From NCBI RefSeq assembly GCF_021560035.1, contig NZ_CP074373.1, positions 3,034,001 to 3,098,000 on the forward strand: a stretch of 64,000 nucleotides of DNA. Reading direction: 5' to 3'. A program made the translations under genes and the position numbers. The notes beneath the pieces were generated by a model. The model was not told the origin of the DNA and searched no databases. It was given only the letters and a program-made list of their open reading frames with translations. Positions 43,740 through 52,936 of the stretch are shown here, in pieces. Source of the DNA: Virgibacillus sp. NKC19-16 (GTDB lineage: Bacteria; Bacillota; Bacilli; Bacillales; Amphibacillaceae). How positions within the stretch are numbered: the first letter of the stretch is position 1; each line of letters opens with the position of its first letter.

Positions 43740-44648
43740 CTATGCTCTCAAATCATCTTCACGTTGATTTGTCAATTTCATTTGAATCAAGGACCCTATG
43801 ATTGCTAATGCCAATAAAACTAACCCGGCGGCAGAAGCAATACTAACATCCAAATCTATAAATTTATCATAGATATACATAACAAGAGTGGTTGTTGCTC
43901 CAGCAGGACCACCATTTGTTGTCAATGCAATCTCTTCAAATACTTTTAATCCATTAACAATTGTTAAAATAGAAACCAATGTCATAGATGGTACGAGCAT
44001 TGGAACAGTAATTTTCCTAAATTGTTGAATGCTAGTAGCCCCATCAATACTTGCTGATTCATATAACTGACTCTGAATCGATTGCAGGTTTGCTAAGTAA
44101 ATAATCATATAATAACCTAACCCTTTCCAAACCGTGATAAAGGCAACTGCTATTAACGCAGTGGTTGAATTGGTAAGGAAATTCATCGGATCATCAATAA
44201 TGCCAATCGACACTAAGAAACTGGATAAAGCGCCATCTTGGGAATACAACATTTTCCACATGATTGCACCAACAACGATCGGGGTAACAACTGGTATGTA
44301 ATATAAAACACGAAATAGACCAACCGCTCTTATCTTCTGATTAACTAAGGACGCTAAAATCATTGGCAGAAAAATATTCAAGGGAAGAACAATTGCAACA
44401 TATAAAATCGTATTTATAAAAGCCATCCAAAACATGTCGTCCGTAAATATTTCCTGGAAATTTTCAAACCCAACGAATTCACTTGTATTGCTAATCAATT
44501 CATAGTCTAAAAAACTCCATTGGAATGCTTCAATAATTGGAATAACAAGAAATGTCATTAAAATCACAATCGATGGAAGTAAGAATAACCATGGTGTCAT
44601 ATTTCGCTTTATTCCCTTTTTCGATAATGTGAAAGGATCTCTACTCAT
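43740..44648 (-). CDS. Carbohydrate ABC transporter permease (MalF/UgpA-like)
   Basis: A 302-residue permease with six transmembrane segments and the EAA loop SQLYESASIDGATSIQQFRK then ITVPMLVPS. It forms the channel with the 42900 permease, whose start is 15 bp beyond its stop. ATG at 44648 has AGGAGGGG upstream. Confidence 0.93.
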   Translation of the reverse strand: MSRDPFTLSKKGIKRNMTPWLFLLPSIVILMTFLVIPIIEAFQWSFLDYELISNTSEFVGFENFQEIFTDDMFWMAFINTILYVAIVLPLNIFLPMILASLVNQKIRAVGLFRVLYYIPVVTPIVVGAIMWKMLYSQDGALSSFLVSIGIIDDPMNFLTNSTTALIAVAFITVWKGLGYYMIIYLANLQSIQSQLYESASIDGATSIQQFRKITVPMLVPSMTLVSILTIVNGLKVFEEIALTTNGGPAGATTTLVMYIYDKFIDLDVSIASAAGLVLLALAIIGSLIQMKLTNQREDDLRA

Positions 44649-44669
44649 ATTATCCCCTCCTGAATTTTA

Positions 44670-44696
44670 GAGACTAGCATAGTAAAAGCTAGCCTC
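44670..44696 (-). promoter_or_regulatory. Hairpin between binding-protein and permease genes
   Basis: GAGGCTAGC and GCTAGTCTC form a 9-bp stem with one G-T pair around a 9-base loop in the 60-bp gap. There is no full U-run, so it probably attenuates downstream expression or protects the upstream message. Confidence 0.55.
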
Positions 44697-44708
44697 ATAG
44701 TTTTTTTA

Positions 44709-46043
44709 TTAAAATGTCGGCGCTTCTCCTATTTCTTCAAATGACTCATTCCATTGTTCTGTAATTTGTTGTAACGCTTCCTCTGGAGTTAATTCGCCTT
44801 GTAGGTTTTCTACATATGCGATTTTAACTGCCTCATGAAGATCTGCACTATTTTCTAGTGGAGGAATTAATGATTCAGCGCGCTGCAGCGTCTTAGATGC
44901 TTCAAGCATCCCCATTGCTTTTGGTGAATCGCCAGGATCTTGGAAATAATCATCCTCTAAAGATTCACTTGTAGAAGGGAGTACTGTTTCTGCAACTTTC
45001 GCGAATTCAAGCTGATTTTCAGCATTTGTAACAAATTCAGTTAATGCAACAGCAGCATCTGGATTTTGTGTTTTTGCAGGAATCGAAAAATTCATAACAG
45101 CAATATTCATAGGTGCATCTGCACTGTTTAAAGGCTCTCCAGATCTTGACACGTCATATACTTCTGGTGCGCCAGATTCAATTGGCCCTAAGAATGTTAC
45201 TCCACTTTCAAGAAGGGAAAGATTTCCCGCCATAAATAACTCCTGTGCAGTTCCAAAACTACCTTCCGCATTTTCTTGAGGCATGATGCCTTCTTCATAC
45301 ATTTGCTGCGTCAACGTGAAAAACTCAACAATTTCCTCATTCTCTCCTAATACTGTCTTCCCATCTTTAACAATCGGTTCTCCGTCAGCAATAGTAATCA
45401 TTTCTTCCATTACCGTGTCCCCTTCGTTGATAATCTGGTAAAATGAAGGGTTTCCTGTTTCTTCCGTTATAGCTTTCGCAGTATCATAAATTTCTTGCAT
45501 ACTTTTAGGTGTCTCGGTAATACCTGCTTGTTCAAAATGGTCACCATTATACCAGCTAACCGTTGTCGTTAAATACCAAGGTAATGCATACAGACTATCG
45601 TCATAAAACCCTGCATTAAAAGCACCTTCCAAATAAGATTCTTTTGTTTCATCACTTACCAAATCATTTAACTCTAATAACCCACCTTGTTCGGCAATGT
45701 TAACCATATAACGAGGGGCCAAATTGACAACATCAGGAACGTCATCGCCAGTAAGGGAAGTCAAGACCTTTTGTTGTATTTCATTTTGTGGAATATCTTC
45801 CATAATTACATCCACTTCAGGGTGAAGCTCTTCAAACTCTGCCTCAAGGTCAGCAAAATACGAGTCAAATGGCTCACCCGATAATGAAGCAGTCCACATA
45901 GTAACTTCACCTGAAAGTTCATCAGAGGATGACCCTGAATCCGCTGTCGATGAAGTATCTTCATCACCCCCACAAGCAACTAATCCAACTGAAAGAACCA
46001 TAGTAAGTAGTGCTAACAACATCCTTTTTGCTCTTTTATTCAT
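44709..46043 (-). CDS. Extracellular sugar-binding lipoprotein of a CUT1 ABC importer
   Basis: A 444-residue protein with a lipoprotein signal (SVGLVACGG lipobox, Cys near 24) and then a type I extracellular solute-binding fold (GEVTMWTASLSGEP, YALPWYLTTTVSWYNGDHFE, PMNIAVMNFSIPAKTQNPDA). It captures an oligosaccharide or amino sugar for the permeases downstream. It is the first gene of the operon, with a cre-like site just upstream. Confidence 0.92.
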   Translation of the reverse strand: MNKRAKRMLLALLTMVLSVGLVACGGDEDTSSTADSGSSSDELSGEVTMWTASLSGEPFDSYFADLEAEFEELHPEVDVIMEDIPQNEIQQKVLTSLTGDDVPDVVNLAPRYMVNIAEQGGLLELNDLVSDETKESYLEGAFNAGFYDDSLYALPWYLTTTVSWYNGDHFEQAGITETPKSMQEIYDTAKAITEETGNPSFYQIINEGDTVMEEMITIADGEPIVKDGKTVLGENEEIVEFFTLTQQMYEEGIMPQENAEGSFGTAQELFMAGNLSLLESGVTFLGPIESGAPEVYDVSRSGEPLNSADAPMNIAVMNFSIPAKTQNPDAAVALTEFVTNAENQLEFAKVAETVLPSTSESLEDDYFQDPGDSPKAMGMLEASKTLQRAESLIPPLENSADLHEAVKIAYVENLQGELTPEEALQQITEQWNESFEEIGEAPTF

Positions 46044-46085
46044 CTTCTTACCCCCTTATCATTTTAGAAATCGCCCTATCACAAT

Positions 46086-46101
46086 TGGGAAAGCGTTTTC
46101 T
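46086..46101. promoter_or_regulatory. cre-like operator upstream of the CUT1 operon
   Basis: GGGAAAGCGTTTTCTT carries the central AARCG..TTTC pattern of a cre with about three mismatches. It lies about 45 bp upstream of the binding-protein gene, a position suited to catabolite repression. Confidence 0.45.
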
Positions 46102-46254
46102 TATTACCATCTTACTTGTTTAATAGAAATATTTCAATACTTTTTAAAAATAATTTTTATTTTTATTTTTTTATTGAAAACATTTTTTAGTGAAAGAAGC
46201 ATGAGGATTTTGAGAATGGCGATAACTATAGAAAAATATTTTCTAGAACAAGAA

Positions 46255-46512
46255 TCTTCGCTTCGCCAGTCTTGCCAGCCTTTCACCGCATCAATCGTGA
46301 CACCTTCGTCGTGCAGCGATTTCCTTTATCGGCATGTCCATTAAAATATGATATTTCATCCATTTCCACTGATTTACCGTTAGCATACCCTCCCCATGGT
46401 CCCATAGATAGGTATCGCCTATTAGGATCCTCATTAAGTCAAGTGCAGGAGGATCTCTATCAAGGCTGTTCTCTCGTATCAAATAGATTATACGATACGA
46501 ATACGAACACAC
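46255..46512 (-). pseudogene. Sigma-70-like C-terminal fragment (copy B)
   Basis: The minus strand reads MLTVNQWKWMKYHILMDMPI and KEIAA, which aligns with the region-4 part (ENQWKWVRYFVIEDMPVKEIAE) of the protein at 48685-49233. A frameshift then moves the continuation EGVTIDAVKGWQDWR to another frame. No region 2 precedes it. It is an eroded copy. Confidence 0.65.
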
Positions 46513-46802
46513 AAAAAAAGAAGCAAAAACAATAATCTGCTTTTACTTCCTTTACTAATGGTATAACATCAATTTTATTTTAATTTGTTCTTTATCCACG
46601 ATGGACTGCCCCTTTCGTTAATCAAAGTAAAAAAGGTAAAAGGCTACACTAAGCCTACGAGTCTAAAACCCTTTTACTTACTAATTCCAATGTAATAAAG
46701 GATTTATAAAAATTTAAATTTATTTCATTTTTTGCAGGAATAACTAAAATTTTGTCGAATTAGGTATAATGTATCGCAAATAAAAATTCTAGGAGGAATT
46801 AC

Positions 46803-47837
46803 ATGTCTTATTACCCGGTTTTAAAATTATCTAATGCAGAAATGGGAGCGTTATCCAATTTGAAGGAGGAAACAAAAGAGCTAATTACTCCCATCATAGA
46901 ATCTAAAATGATTCCTGCAAAGAAAGTTACAGATTGGCAATCAACCTTTCGCACTTTAGGAACATACATCTCAGGTAAAATAGGTGAAACTAATTTCATC
47001 TACGACTTTCATTCAGCTTTTGAGAAAATCGGTGAAGTTCATGAGTTAATAGACTCTAAAAGCAGTAAAAATCTAGTAGAGCATTGTATCGATAAATTAG
47101 TTGAAGCAGAACTGGATTTTATACCTTGTATACATTTTGATGATCCAGCCTGGATAGTTGATTCAGTTCTTCGTTCAGATCAACCAGAAATTGCAATTAG
47201 AATACGGTGTCACGACTTTAACAGTCCGTTGGAAGAAATGATTGTAGAAAGAATTACAGATAAAATTATTCATCAAGCAACTAATAAAAGCTTTATACTT
47301 TTATTAGACTTCTACAATTCTCCAATCAATGAAAATAGAATAATGAGTGCACTAAATAACTTCTCTCAGATCAAAGTTAGTAAAATGGTATTACTTCTTA
47401 CTTCTTGTCCAGAAAATGCAGATAAAGTGTCACCAAATACCTTTTCCTTTGTTAACAGTAGAGATGATCTAAAAACTTATTTCAAATTACGAGATGATTA
47501 TCCTGAATTAGAATATGGAGATTACACAGTAAGATTAAAGCCACCTCTAGAAAGCTCCAACATAAACTACTACAACACTTATCTAAAGATATTCTATTCA
47601 TCTGAAGACGATTACTATATTGGAAAGTCTACATTATTGGAAAACGATGGTGTGAAAACAATTCAAGATGTTTGTCAGGAGATAGTAAATAGTGATGTAT
47701 ATAAACATCCTGAGTTTTCTGCTGGAGATAAAGCCATCTATGATTGTGCTGAAGGTAATCTAGAAATTACGAATCATCCAAAGCCAATAGAATTCGGCAT
47801 AAACCACCATATTGAATTGACTGCAAGACAATTATAG
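46803..47837 (+). CDS. Beta family protein (T4 beta-protein-like)
   Basis: A 344-residue protein beginning MSYYPVLKLSNAEMGALSNL, with TPIIESKMI soon after, the pattern of the phage-related Beta protein family (PF14350). ATG has AGGAGGAATTAC upstream. It faces the sce7726-family gene tail to tail, the stops overlapping by 6 bp. Members are frequent in phage and defence islands of Bacilli; biochemical function is not known to me. Confidence 0.75.
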   Translation: MSYYPVLKLSNAEMGALSNLKEETKELITPIIESKMIPAKKVTDWQSTFRTLGTYISGKIGETNFIYDFHSAFEKIGEVHELIDSKSSKNLVEHCIDKLVEAELDFIPCIHFDDPAWIVDSVLRSDQPEIAIRIRCHDFNSPLEEMIVERITDKIIHQATNKSFILLLDFYNSPINENRIMSALNNFSQIKVSKMVLLLTSCPENADKVSPNTFSFVNSRDDLKTYFKLRDDYPELEYGDYTVRLKPPLESSNINYYNTYLKIFYSSEDDYYIGKSTLLENDGVKTIQDVCQEIVNSDVYKHPEFSAGDKAIYDCAEGNLEITNHPKPIEFGINHHIELTARQL

Positions 47838-48401
47838 ATCCGGTCTCCAATTTTCCCGAGTTTTTAATGACCTATATACATGTTCCCTGATAATGTTGAC
47901 ATCAGCTTCTTTAGAAAAAATTTCAAGAAGCTGGTGTTTTTTTAACTTTTTCATTTTCTTTGGGTATTCCAATACATCAACTAATCCTTCTAGGTCCTTT
48001 TTCCATAGTAAACTAAGTAGAATATCTTTATCCTGGGAATCTTGTTTTCTGCCTTTTCTTTTTTCAATCAAACGCATTCCATCAGAACTAATTACTTTTA
48101 TTCCCCACCACTTAGGTACTGTTTCACAGATTGATTTATAATATTTTCTAGATGACACAATCGTCATACGTTGAAACAATTTATTATAATACGCCATTTG
48201 CCTTGGAAGTCTTTCCAGCGTATCAACGTCGCTTTTAATTTCATAACCATGAATAATTCCATTAATAACAGCTACATCCACTCTAGACTTGCCATTATTA
48301 ATACCTAATTCATTGATTATTCGAGTATCAGGATCATTATCATACTGAGAATAAAGTTCTTCGATTAATAGACTTCTTACTCCTGTATCATTTAAGAGCA
48401 T
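47832..48401 (-). CDS. sce7726 family protein
   Basis: About 189 residues from MLLNDTGVRSLLIEELYSQY. The core resembles a PD-(D/E)xK-type fold: RIINELGINNGKSRVDVAVI then GIIHGYEIKSDVDTLERLPR, where D...EIKSD is nuclease-like. This matches the sce7726 family. The start at 48401 is chosen because AGAGGTGAC lies 5 bases upstream; the longer frame starting at 48569 lacks a ribosome site. It forms a convergent pair with the Beta-protein gene. Possible role in phage defence is inference. Confidence 0.75.
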   Translation of the reverse strand: MLLNDTGVRSLLIEELYSQYDNDPDTRIINELGINNGKSRVDVAVINGIIHGYEIKSDVDTLERLPRQMAYYNKLFQRMTIVSSRKYYKSICETVPKWWGIKVISSDGMRLIEKRKGRKQDSQDKDILLSLLWKKDLEGLVDVLEYPKKMKKLKKHQLLEIFSKEADVNIIREHVYRSLKTRENWRPDL

Positions 48402-48684
48402 TTTTGTCACCTCTAATACATTATTATCAATTATCCATAACTTTTCAAGTCTTGTCTTGCTATTTAGGCAAAATAATAATAGCACTGTTATATTATCCAC
48501 TACTATTCTAAATGAATTCACTACTAGGGGAGCCTTCCTGTTCTTGTCTGCACTTTCATCTGATAACACGATGCCATCCAGTAATGTACTCCCCTGTGCA
48601 TTCAGCTATAATATCTAAAAGATTAAATAATCCTCCACAACAAACATCCAAATTAACAGCTATCTAATGTCAGGCAATAATAAA

Positions 48685-49233
48685 TCATCCATCACCCACT
48701 CTCCCCCTCAACTTCCGCCTCACTTCCTTCCCCCAACTCTTCACAGCCTCCACCGAAACACCCTCCTGCTCCGCAATCTCCTTCACCGGCATGTCCTCGA
48801 TCACAAAATACCTCACCCATTTCCACTGATTTTCCGTCAGCTGTCCACGCACGTCCTGCCAAAACTCCGCATCATACAGCGCAGCTCCTGTTTCAGCGAC
48901 TTTCATCATCGGATAGGAAAAAGCTCCACTCCGATAATAATTGCCGTCATCAATCTGCGTTTTATGCTCCTGCTTATAACTCGCTCCATTATCCTGTTCT
49001 CTATTCTGTTTACGCATCAAATCAATCATTCGGTTCCGGATCGTATAGTTAAAGTATGTCGCCATCGGCCCCTTATCCGGCTGGTATTTCTCATAAGCAT
49101 TCCACATCGCGACCAGTCCTTCTGTATAAAACTCCTGATGTGGATCTCTGATGTTCAGTTTGTGAATCTGATAGTGAATCCTTCTTTCATTCTGCTTAAA
49201 AATCTCCTCGAAAGTCACGTTATCTCTATTCAT
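48685..49233 (-). CDS. Sigma-70-like RNA polymerase sigma factor (copy C, intact)
   Basis: A 182-residue protein. Region-2-like N-terminus: FEEIFKQNERRIHYQIHKLN, EFYTEGLVAMWNAYEKYQPD, ATYFNYTIRNRMIDLMRK. A linker of about 40 residues follows, then region 4 with a helix-turn-helix (MPVKEIAEQEGVSVEAVKSW). It looks complete and could direct a small regulon, but its target promoters are unknown. Copies and fragments at 33830, 46255, 51627 and 58052 align with it. In two of the other copies a DnaD-like gene lies downstream; none does here. Confidence 0.82.
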   Translation of the reverse strand: MNRDNVTFEEIFKQNERRIHYQIHKLNIRDPHQEFYTEGLVAMWNAYEKYQPDKGPMATYFNYTIRNRMIDLMRKQNREQDNGASYKQEHKTQIDDGNYYRSGAFSYPMMKVAETGAALYDAEFWQDVRGQLTENQWKWVRYFVIEDMPVKEIAEQEGVSVEAVKSWGKEVRRKLRGRVGDG

Positions 49234-49681
49234 TTATAATAGCTCCCCTCGTCTAAAAAGCACTGCCGCTTTATAGACACATCTCTTTTTAATTACTATC
49301 GTATCGAAAGTTGATTTGGTGGCATGAAAGTGAAAAAATTTCATACTGCCTTCTGGGAGTTTATTAACAATAGTAATATAATTATATTTTAGAACTAATG
49401 TTCTAATATGTTCTCTAAAAATATTTTAAAAAATGCCCCTTCGTCTTACCTTTTTTCGATTGTAGTGGTGAGGAAGACTGTTTTAACACAATCGCATTAT
49501 TGCAGCTCAGCCATTGGAAGCAGGAAAGTCATCTCCTTTATTAATGCTACTACTTATAACAAGGCATAGACGGCGTCATTTTTTGTATCATCATTTTCAT
49601 GGAAATATCAAAATTTAATACAATAAAACACAAAAAAGTAGAAGACTATTTTACTCAAAAAACAACAGGAGGAATGAATAA
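49234..49681. other. Intergenic stretch with a SOS-box-like palindrome
   Basis: No gene seen. AGAACTAATGTTCT (49391-49404) resembles a Bacillus LexA site (CGAACN4GTTCG) in spacing but not at the outer bases. The gap should hold the promoter of the minus-strand sigma gene. Confidence 0.4.
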
Positions 49682-50289
49682 ATGGAACGTCTAGATGGTA
49701 AGGTAGCAATTATTACAGGATAAGCACAAGGTTTAGGAAAAGCTATTGCACTATCCTATCCTGCGTGAAAGAAGGAGCAAAAGTTGTCCCAGCCGATATT
49801 AACGAAGAAGGAATGAAAGAAGTAGAAAATACGATTAATAACAATGCTGAGATTGGTACACACAGAAACATTGAAACTACCACATATGAAGCGGGCAGTG
49901 CGTTTCCAGGAAAGAAATATGGTTCACAAGCAATGATCAAAAATGAAAATGACAGTTCCATTATTAATATGTCCTCCGTCGCTGGTCTTGTTGACGATTC
50001 CGAACTTCTCGCTTATGCCGCTTCTAAAGACGGAGTTAAGCAATTAACAAAAGAAGCGGCACTACACCTGGCCAAAAACAAAACCAAGATAGCATTCACC
50101 CTGGATACCACCATACCGAATTGATGAAATTAGTTCCGAATAAAAAGTAGATTTTAGTCACGAATCCTATAAATGAATTTGGCGATCCTGAAATAATTGG
50201 TCATGCAGCAGTTTATTTGGGGTCCGATAAATCTAGATTTTCAGGCAGAATCCGAGCTAGTAGTTGATGGCAGATACTCAGCCCCATAA
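49682..50289 (+). pseudogene. Short-chain dehydrogenase pseudogene
   Basis: From an ATG with a good ribosome site (AGGAGG) the frame reads MERLDGKVAIITG, then a stop TAA where Gly of the cofactor motif should be, then AQGLGKAIALSYPA and another lesion. Later segments keep DSSIINMSSVAGLVDDSEL, YAASKDGVKQLTKEAALHLA (catalytic YxxxK) and VVDGRYSAP at the end, in shifted frames. At least three lesions separate these. It is a dead SDR gene. Confidence 0.82.
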
Positions 50290-50433
50290 AAATTACCATT
50301 TCTATAAATAAGGAGAAAGACGACATACAAAAGTATTTCCTCCTTTCTCCGTATTTGCAAATGTTTCCGCTAAAATATAAACCAGTGAAGCAATTGACAT
50401 GTAGATGATTAGATAGCAACAATCAGCACTACA

Positions 50434-51468
50434 TTAATAAGACACCAACCTCTCACCAGACTTTCCCTCCTTACTACTGAACCTAGCCAACATCCTTGCT
50501 ACCTCTTCCACAGACACGTCATCCTCCGCTGGCTGCTTGCTCGGCTTAGGCCTCTTCTGCCGATCCTTAAACCAATCCGGAACAACCTCCTGATGACCTG
50601 CAGAAGATCCTTGGTAACTGTGCCTCCTTTTGAATGCTTCCTTATCGGTATGCGCCTGTTCCAGTGTTGAAATCCCCTTCTTTTTCCAGCCATTGCATAT
50701 CGCATTCGCATAGCCCCAGCTCAGCTTATCACGCTCTACCGCCCGCTTCATTGCCTCCATCACCAAAGGCTCACCAAGCTCTCGCACCTGTTCTTCTATG
50801 GATGTGCGTATAGATTTTGTTAATTTCCCGATAAAATTTTCCGTGTAATAGGTACGGACGTCCATAGATAATAGATTTTCATTTTGTTTGATTTTCATTT
50901 GGTTTTGTTTATGTTTATATAATGAGGCCGTACTGCGGTCCATACTGTGGCTCGTCGCGCTGGTCGTCGTGTCGTTCTTCGTGCGGACCGCTTGCTGGTC
51001 CACACTGTGGTCCACCTGTACATCAGCATTCGATTTGTCCGTTGATGCTGCTGCCACATTCCCTGCCATATGGTCCATCCTATTCTCCGCCGGACTGCTT
51101 TCCCCAAGCGCGTTAACCTCCATAGCCTCTAAACTATCATCGGACGCGCCCCTGTCATCCGTCACATCCAATCCCTCATCCCACATTTCAGACAATTTCA
51201 CTAACCGGTAAACCGGAGCACGGTTACTGCCACGTGACTCATAATGAAGATACCCCTTCTCCACCAACTCCTTGCGCGCACGTTTAAACGAACTCATCGA
51301 CACCCCGGCTCTTAAAGTGAGCGACGTGCTAGGTGCCGTAAACTCTTTTTTCCATCTCACCTTATTATTGATATACATCAGCCCATGCCAAAGCGACACA
51401 GCAGAGGCTGAGAGTTGACTTTGCTCGATACGATCATAAAATGTGATAATTTCCTTCAAATAATTCAT
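50434..51468 (-). CDS. DnaD-like replication-initiator-type protein (intact copy)
   Basis: About 344 residues. N-terminal winged helix: MNYLKEIITFYDRIE, SAVSLWHGLMYINNK, SFKRARKELVEKGYLHYES. A long polar low-complexity linker (residues about 110-200) follows, then a DnaD domain (YYTENFIGKLTKSIRTSIE, WGYANAICNGWKKKGISTLE) and a charged C-terminus ending EGKSGERLVSY. Such proteins load helicase in phage or plasmid replication. The start at 51468 matches the paralogue and has AAGGAG 9 bases upstream. It is downstream of, and in line with, a sigma-like gene. Inactivity of its sigma partner is noted there. Confidence 0.78.
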   Translation of the reverse strand: MNYLKEIITFYDRIEQSQLSASAVSLWHGLMYINNKVRWKKEFTAPSTSLTLRAGVSMSSFKRARKELVEKGYLHYESRGSNRAPVYRLVKLSEMWDEGLDVTDDRGASDDSLEAMEVNALGESSPAENRMDHMAGNVAAASTDKSNADVQVDHSVDQQAVRTKNDTTTSATSHSMDRSTASLYKHKQNQMKIKQNENLLSMDVRTYYTENFIGKLTKSIRTSIEEQVRELGEPLVMEAMKRAVERDKLSWGYANAICNGWKKKGISTLEQAHTDKEAFKRRHSYQGSSAGHQEVVPDWFKDRQKRPKPSKQPAEDDVSVEEVARMLARFSSKEGKSGERLVSY

Positions 51469-51626
51469 TTCCATTTTCTCCTTCACGCACTATTTTTTGT
51501 GAACCATTTCCTTGAAAAAGGAGCATGAGACTCGTGTGCTCCCTCATCTGTAATGCAATACTCGTTTGTCTCCCCAAGCGCTTCCCTCATCAATCGTAAC
51601 GCTATCCCGTAAAATAATCTTCTCCT

Positions 51627-52133
51627 TCAAAGGCATTTCTTAGAAAACTTGATTGTCACCAAGTCTTTCAGCGATGCACTTATGCAATAAGAAAATAGTT
51701 TCGTAACTGTCGAATAACGTGACAGGCCCCCCATTTCCCTGGGTCTCCGTGAGCGCTTATTAAATGCCCTTTCAAAATGCTTTATCAAAAATATGGGGTC
51801 TTCGGGCTTGATGGTTGAATAGATAGCGGTATCATTTTGCTGGTAATTGCTATCATTCATCTCTTTTTCCTGTAAATAGATTTCTTGCTTTTCTTTTTCT
51901 CTCGTTTGCTTAAAGCATTGATTAATGATACGGCTCTGAATGGTGTAAGTAAAATAAGTTGCAAGCGGGCCTTTATCAGGCTGATATTTCTCGTAGGCTT
52001 TCCACATGGCAACTAATCCATGGGGGTAGAACTCTTGTTGAGGGTTGCTGATGTTCATTTTGTAGATCTGATAATACATTCTGCGCTCATTTTGTGCGTA
52101 GATTTCGTCAAATGTCATTTTTTCATTCGCCAT
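51627..52133 (-). CDS. Sigma-70-like protein with replaced C-terminus (copy D)
   Basis: About 168 residues from MANEKMTFDEIYAQNERRMY. Region 2 aligns with copy C (PQQEFYPHGLVAMWKAYEKY, QPDKGPLATYFTYTI). After about residue 120 the similarity stops, and an unrelated tail follows (MGGLSRYSTVTKLFSYCISA, SLKDLVTIKFSKKCL) in place of region 4. The tail may come from a short repeat inserted in the gene. The start at 52133 has AGGAGGAG about 8 bases upstream. DNA-binding at -35 is probably lost. Confidence 0.7.
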   Translation of the reverse strand: MANEKMTFDEIYAQNERRMYYQIYKMNISNPQQEFYPHGLVAMWKAYEKYQPDKGPLATYFTYTIQSRIINQCFKQTREKEKQEIYLQEKEMNDSNYQQNDTAIYSTIKPEDPIFLIKHFERAFNKRSRRPREMGGLSRYSTVTKLFSYCISASLKDLVTIKFSKKCL

Positions 52134-52426
52134 TATTCGTACTCCTCCTAGTCTAAATTCTCCACTAATTAGACATTCCATATGTATTTATCCTTACCCA
52201 GCTGCTACATATGCGCTTCATCCGATTATACGATTCTCTTAATAATCACCTCCATTAGACCTAGTCATAAAGAACTACTTTTATTTTAATTTACGATTTC
52301 CAGTATATGGGTAAACCGCCCAAATTGTCTGTTATTTATTTTTGTGAAATTAAACCTCCCATTTTGTCCGGTTTTCTATTTTCCTGATGAAATCATGATA
52401 ATTTTACGCGAAAAGGGGCGTGATGC

Positions 52427-52819
52427 ATGATGGAAGGATTTCCCCATAGGTTAGAAAACCTCCGAGATAATAAGGATTTATCAATGAGGGAAATAAGTAG
52501 GAAGATTGGATTTTCGGAAGACGCATACGGAAAATGGGAAAGAGGAGAGAGAATCCCTACCTTCGAAACCATGATGAAGCTGGCAGAATTTCACCATGTT
52601 TCGCTGGATTATCTTGCTTATGGCAAAGAATTTCAACAACATAAAGAAGAACAGGATAAGCAGAAAGCCTTCAACAACTGGATTTATGCCTTTCACACAC
52701 ATGAGATAGATACTTCCATCCTTATGCGAAAGGATATCCCCTTGATATTAGCAAAGGAAGACTTGAAATATTTGATAAAGAACCTGGAATGGACGGTGGA
52801 ACAGAGATTACGAGAATAG
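52427..52819 (+). CDS. XRE-family helix-turn-helix regulator
   Basis: A 130-residue protein with an N-terminal HTH (LSMREISRKIGFSEDAYGKW, then ERGERIPTFETMMKLAEFHH) and a short C-terminal region. It is phage-repressor-like. It is divergent from the sigma-like gene at 51627 across a 293-bp gap that must hold both promoters. GGGG lies 8 bases upstream of the first ATG. Confidence 0.83.
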   Translation: MMEGFPHRLENLRDNKDLSMREISRKIGFSEDAYGKWERGERIPTFETMMKLAEFHHVSLDYLAYGKEFQQHKEEQDKQKAFNNWIYAFHTHEIDTSILMRKDIPLILAKEDLKYLIKNLEWTVEQRLRE

Positions 52820-52936
52820 GGTGAGGTCCACTGTCCCTATTCCCGCTCGAAACAGAAAAAAGGAGCAGTTTTACCACCCCTTTTTTCCAAACTTATTTTC
52901 ACCGTAATTCCAAAGCCCCACTGCCTTACTTTAAAA

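Noticed and set aside
48667-49239. A 190-codon plus-strand frame
   Set aside because: It is the complete antisense of the sigma-like gene at 48685-49233, which has a ribosome site and family motifs.
49391-49404. LexA-box-like palindrome AGAACTAATGTTCT as an SOS promoter
   Set aside because: Outer bases differ from the Bacillus consensus and no SOS gene follows; kept only as a note in the gap entry.
50888-51211. Plus- and minus-strand frames inside the DnaD-like linker
   Set aside because: They arise from the repetitive polar linker of the DnaD-like gene in other frames.
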